Of a DNA stretch of 7,889 bases, positions 6,033-7,889 are shown piece after piece (the stretch's first letter is position 1; each line of letters opens with the position of its first letter). Source of the DNA: Comamonadaceae bacterium (lineage in GTDB: Bacteria > Pseudomonadota > Gammaproteobacteria > Burkholderiales > Burkholderiaceae_C); contig CANHKH010000146.1 in the NCBI GenBank assembly GCA_947460165.1, positions 1-7,889 on the forward strand. Reading direction: 5' to 3'. Position numbers and translations under genes: made by a program. A model generated the notes under the pieces. The model was not told the DNA's origin, did not search any database, and was given only the letters and a program-made list of their open reading frames with translations.

Positions 6033-7466
6033 TTACTCGATGGCCTTGCCCATGTCTTCAATGACCTTTTTGGCGTCACCGAACACCATCATGGTTTTGT
6101 CCATGTAGAACAATTCGTTGTCCAGGCCGGCGTAGCCGGCAGCCATGCTGCGCTTGTTGACGATCACAGTCTTGGCTTTGTAGGCCTCCAAAATGGGCAT
6201 GCCGTAAATGGCGCTGCCCTTGACATGGGCGGCCGGGTTCACCACGTCGTTGGCGCCCAAAATGATGGCCACATCGGCCTGGCCGAACTCGGCGTTGATG
6301 TCTTCCATCTCAAACACCTGGTCGTAGGGCACCTCGGCCTCGGCCAGCAGCACGTTCATGTGGCCAGGCATGCGGCCGGCCACCGGGTGGATGGCGTATT
6401 TGACGCTGATGCCTTTTTCAGTGAGCTTTTGCGCCAATTCTTTGACCGAGTGCTGAGCCCGCGCCACCGCCAGGCCATAGCCCGGCACGATGATGACGGA
6501 CTCGGCATTGCCCAAAATAAAGGCCGCGTCGTCGGCCGAGCCCGATTTCACGTTGCGCTGCACCGCGCTGCCGGCCGCAGCCGTGCCAGCTTCGCCGCCA
6601 AAGCCGCCCAAGATGACGTTGAAAAAGGAGCGGTTCATCGCCTTGCACATGATGTAAGACAGGATGGCGCCCGACGAGCCCACCAGGGAACCTGCCACGA
6701 TCAGCATGGCGTTGTTCAGCGAAAAGCCAATGCCAGCGGCCGCCCAGCCCGAGTAGCTGTTGAGCATGGACACCACCACCGGCATGTCGGCCCCGCCGAT
6801 CGGGATGATGATGAGCACACCCAGCACAAAAGACAGCGCCAGCATGGCAAAAAACGCCGTCCAGTCGCCCGTGAAGGTGAACACCAGACCCAGGCCCATG
6901 GTGGCCAGGCCCAGCACCAGATTGAGCATGTGCTGGCCACCAAAGGTGACAGGCGCGCCCTGGAACAGGCGGAACTTGTACTTGCCGCTCAGCTTGCCAA
7001 AGGCAATGACAGAACCGCTGAAGGTGATGGCGCCAATGGCCGCGCCCAAAAACAGCTCCAGCCGGTTGCCCATGGGAATGGCCGAGGTGCCCTCGCCCTT
7101 GGCGGTGATGCCAAAGGCGTCGGGCTCGGCCATGGCGGCCACCGCGATGAACACGGCGGCCAAACCGATCATGCTGTGCATGAAAGCCACCAACTCGGGC
7201 ATTTTGGTCATCTCCACGCGCTGGGCCATCAAGGTGCCGGCAGCACCGCCCACAATGAGTGCGCCCAGCACATAGACCATGCCTTGGGCCGCGCCACCGG
7301 CCAGCTCCACAATGAGTGCGCCCGTGGTCAGCACGGCAATGGCCATGCCCGACATGCCAAAAATATTGCCCCGAATCGAGGTGGTGGGGTGCGACAGGCC
7401 TTTGAGCGCCTGAATAAAGCAGACGCTGGCCAGCAGGTACAGCAAGGTGACGAGGTTCATGCTCAT
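6033..7466 (-). CDS. pntB: NAD(P) transhydrogenase subunit beta
   Basis: The beta subunit of the proton-translocating transhydrogenase, 477 residues, acting in the cytoplasmic membrane to couple proton entry to hydride transfer from NADH to NADP+. The first roughly 275 residues are the membrane domain (dII), a series of hydrophobic helices with the conserved VAFMHSMIGLAAV (H97, corresponding to the proton-path His91 of E. coli) and IPIGGADMPVVVSMLNSYSG (221-240). The C-terminal dIII (about 305-477) binds NADP(H): PGYGLAVARAQH (328-339), GRMPGHMNVLLAEA (364-377), GANDVVNPAA (404-413) and NKRSMAAGYAGLDNELFY (437-454). The ATG at 7466 overlaps the pntAB stop by 4 bp (ATGA) with GGGAG 7 bases upstream, so translation is probably coupled. 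An ATG two codons later is a possible alternative start. All key motifs are present, so it should be functional. Confidence 0.97.
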   Translation of the reverse strand: MSMNLVTLLYLLASVCFIQALKGLSHPTTSIRGNIFGMSGMAIAVLTTGALIVELAGGAAQGMVYVLGALIVGGAAGTLMAQRVEMTKMPELVAFMHSMIGLAAVFIAVAAMAEPDAFGITAKGEGTSAIPMGNRLELFLGAAIGAITFSGSVIAFGKLSGKYKFRLFQGAPVTFGGQHMLNLVLGLATMGLGLVFTFTGDWTAFFAMLALSFVLGVLIIIPIGGADMPVVVSMLNSYSGWAAAGIGFSLNNAMLIVAGSLVGSSGAILSYIMCKAMNRSFFNVILGGFGGEAGTAAAGSAVQRNVKSGSADDAAFILGNAESVIIVPGYGLAVARAQHSVKELAQKLTEKGISVKYAIHPVAGRMPGHMNVLLAEAEVPYDQVFEMEDINAEFGQADVAIILGANDVVNPAAHVKGSAIYGMPILEAYKAKTVIVNKRSMAAGYAGLDNELFYMDKTMMVFGDAKKVIEDMGKAIE

Positions 7467-7801
7467 TGGGCTGCTCCCGTGTGTGCCGATTCAGCCGCAG
7501 GTGCTGCTTTTTTCTCTTTTTTCTTGAACATCTCCAGCATGCGGCGCGTGACCAAAAAGCCGCCAAACACGTTGACCGCGGCCAGCGCCACGGCCAGCAC
7601 GCCCATGGTCTTGCCCAGCGGCGTGACAGTCAGCGCCGCGGCCAGCATGGCACCCACGATGACGATGGCCGAAATCGCGTTGGTGACCGCCATCAGCGGC
7701 GTGTGCAGCGCGGGCGTGACGGTCCAGACCACGTGGTAGCCCACGTAAATGGCTAGCACAAAAATAATGAGGTTGATGACCCCGGGGGAGGCGAGTTCCA
7801 T
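7463..7801 (-). CDS. pntAB: NAD(P) transhydrogenase subunit alpha, part 2 (membrane segment)
   Basis: A 112-residue membrane protein corresponding to the C-terminal membrane part of E. coli PntA, here encoded separately as in many alpha- and betaproteobacteria. Three hydrophobic helices are visible, at about 8-26 (VINLIIFVLAIYVGYHVVW), 42-57 and 66-84. Conserved blocks are the WTVTPALHTPLMAVTNAISA segment (26-45) between helices 1 and 2 and VNVFGGFLVTRRMLEMFKKK (76-95) after helix 3. The tail is rich in Lys and Ala and is probably disordered. Together with PntB it forms the proton channel (dII). The ATG at 7801 has GGAG 6 bases upstream. The gene begins 14 bp after the pntAA stop and overlaps pntB by 4 bp, which shows an operon. 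Confidence 0.95.
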   Translation of the reverse strand: MELASPGVINLIIFVLAIYVGYHVVWTVTPALHTPLMAVTNAISAIVIVGAMLAAALTVTPLGKTMGVLAVALAAVNVFGGFLVTRRMLEMFKKKEKKAAPAAESAHTGAAQ

Positions 7802-7815
7802 GGTGTGCTCCAGAT

Positions 7816-7889
7816 TTAGTTTTTCTTGACGTCGCCGCCCTGGGCCACGAGGCAGGCGGCCACGATGTCGTCCTGCATGTCGATGTTCA
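7816..7889 (-). CDS. pntAA: NAD(P) transhydrogenase subunit alpha, part 1 (C-terminal end only)
   Basis: Only the last 23 codons and the TAA stop (7818-7816) are inside the window; the rest runs off the right edge. The visible end reads NIDMQDDIVAACLVAQGGDV followed by KKN, which fits the acidic D-D-I-V-A-A-C-L ending of PntAA proteins. Its position immediately ahead of pntAB supports the call. The complete protein would be the soluble NAD(H)-binding domain I. Identification rests on this short tail plus gene order. Confidence 0.85.
   Translation of the reverse strand, partial: NIDMQDDIVAACLVAQGGDVKKN

Noticed and set aside
7251..7323. Exact 16-bp direct repeat (7251-7266 and 7308-7323) inside pntB
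   Set aside because: It encodes the same GALIV pentapeptide in two membrane helices 19 residues apart and needs no explanation beyond similar hydrophobic codons.
5952..7739. 595-codon open frame on the + strand antisense to pntB and pntAB
   Set aside because: The translation is rich in His, Gln, Gly and Ala with no domain, and the opposite strand encodes unmistakable PntB and PntAB. It is a mirror of GC-rich third-position bias.

Overview
This is a GC-rich, gene-dense chromosomal window. It most likely comes from a betaproteobacterium of the order Burkholderiales, plausibly Comamonadaceae. That placement is inferred from the protein flavour, the split-alpha pnt operon and the CCCTCTCCCC-type palindromic repeats. 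No search was run, so the genus is open. There are no tRNA or rRNA genes, no CRISPR array, no insertion sequence and no phage gene. The content is core metabolism.

Layout from left to right. The 3' end of a ChaN-family haem-binding lipoprotein gene (+ strand) enters from the left edge and stops at 556. A 412-bp gene-free stretch (557-968) follows, with a small hairpin, a cluster of three REP-like palindromes in alternating orientation (587-773), and about 195 bp with no recognisable gene. A class III omega-amino-acid:pyruvate-type aminotransferase lies on the - strand (969-2306). It is divergent from purU (formyltetrahydrofolate deformylase, + strand, 2427-3284), which is followed after 7 bp by a GcvA-type LysR regulator (3292-4200). 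The regulator converges, 38 bp apart, on fadD (long-chain acyl-CoA synthetase, - strand, 4239-5930). Upstream of fadD on the same strand is the proton-translocating transhydrogenase operon pntAA-pntAB-pntB. pntB and pntAB are complete, and only the last 23 codons of pntAA are inside the window.

The genes fall into three likely transcription units. The pnt genes (14-bp gap, then a 4-bp ATGA overlap) make a membrane complex that uses the proton gradient to reduce NADP+ with NADH. fadD lies 102 bp downstream, behind a strong hairpin, so it may be partly insulated or regulated by read-through. purU and the LysR gene look co-transcribed. PurU releases formate from 10-formyl-THF and so sets one-carbon balance, and GcvA-type regulators are known for glycine/one-carbon control, so the pairing makes functional sense. 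The divergent aminotransferase shares the 120-bp control region with purU.

I did not find a convincing undescribed multi-gene system. The points most worth checking are non-coding: the REP-like trio with a compensated stem base pair, mutually exclusive hairpins between pntB and fadD, and a possibly leaderless purU start. Many long open frames lie antisense to the real genes (the longest about 600 codons, opposite pntB and pntAB). I read these as artefacts of GC-rich codon bias.
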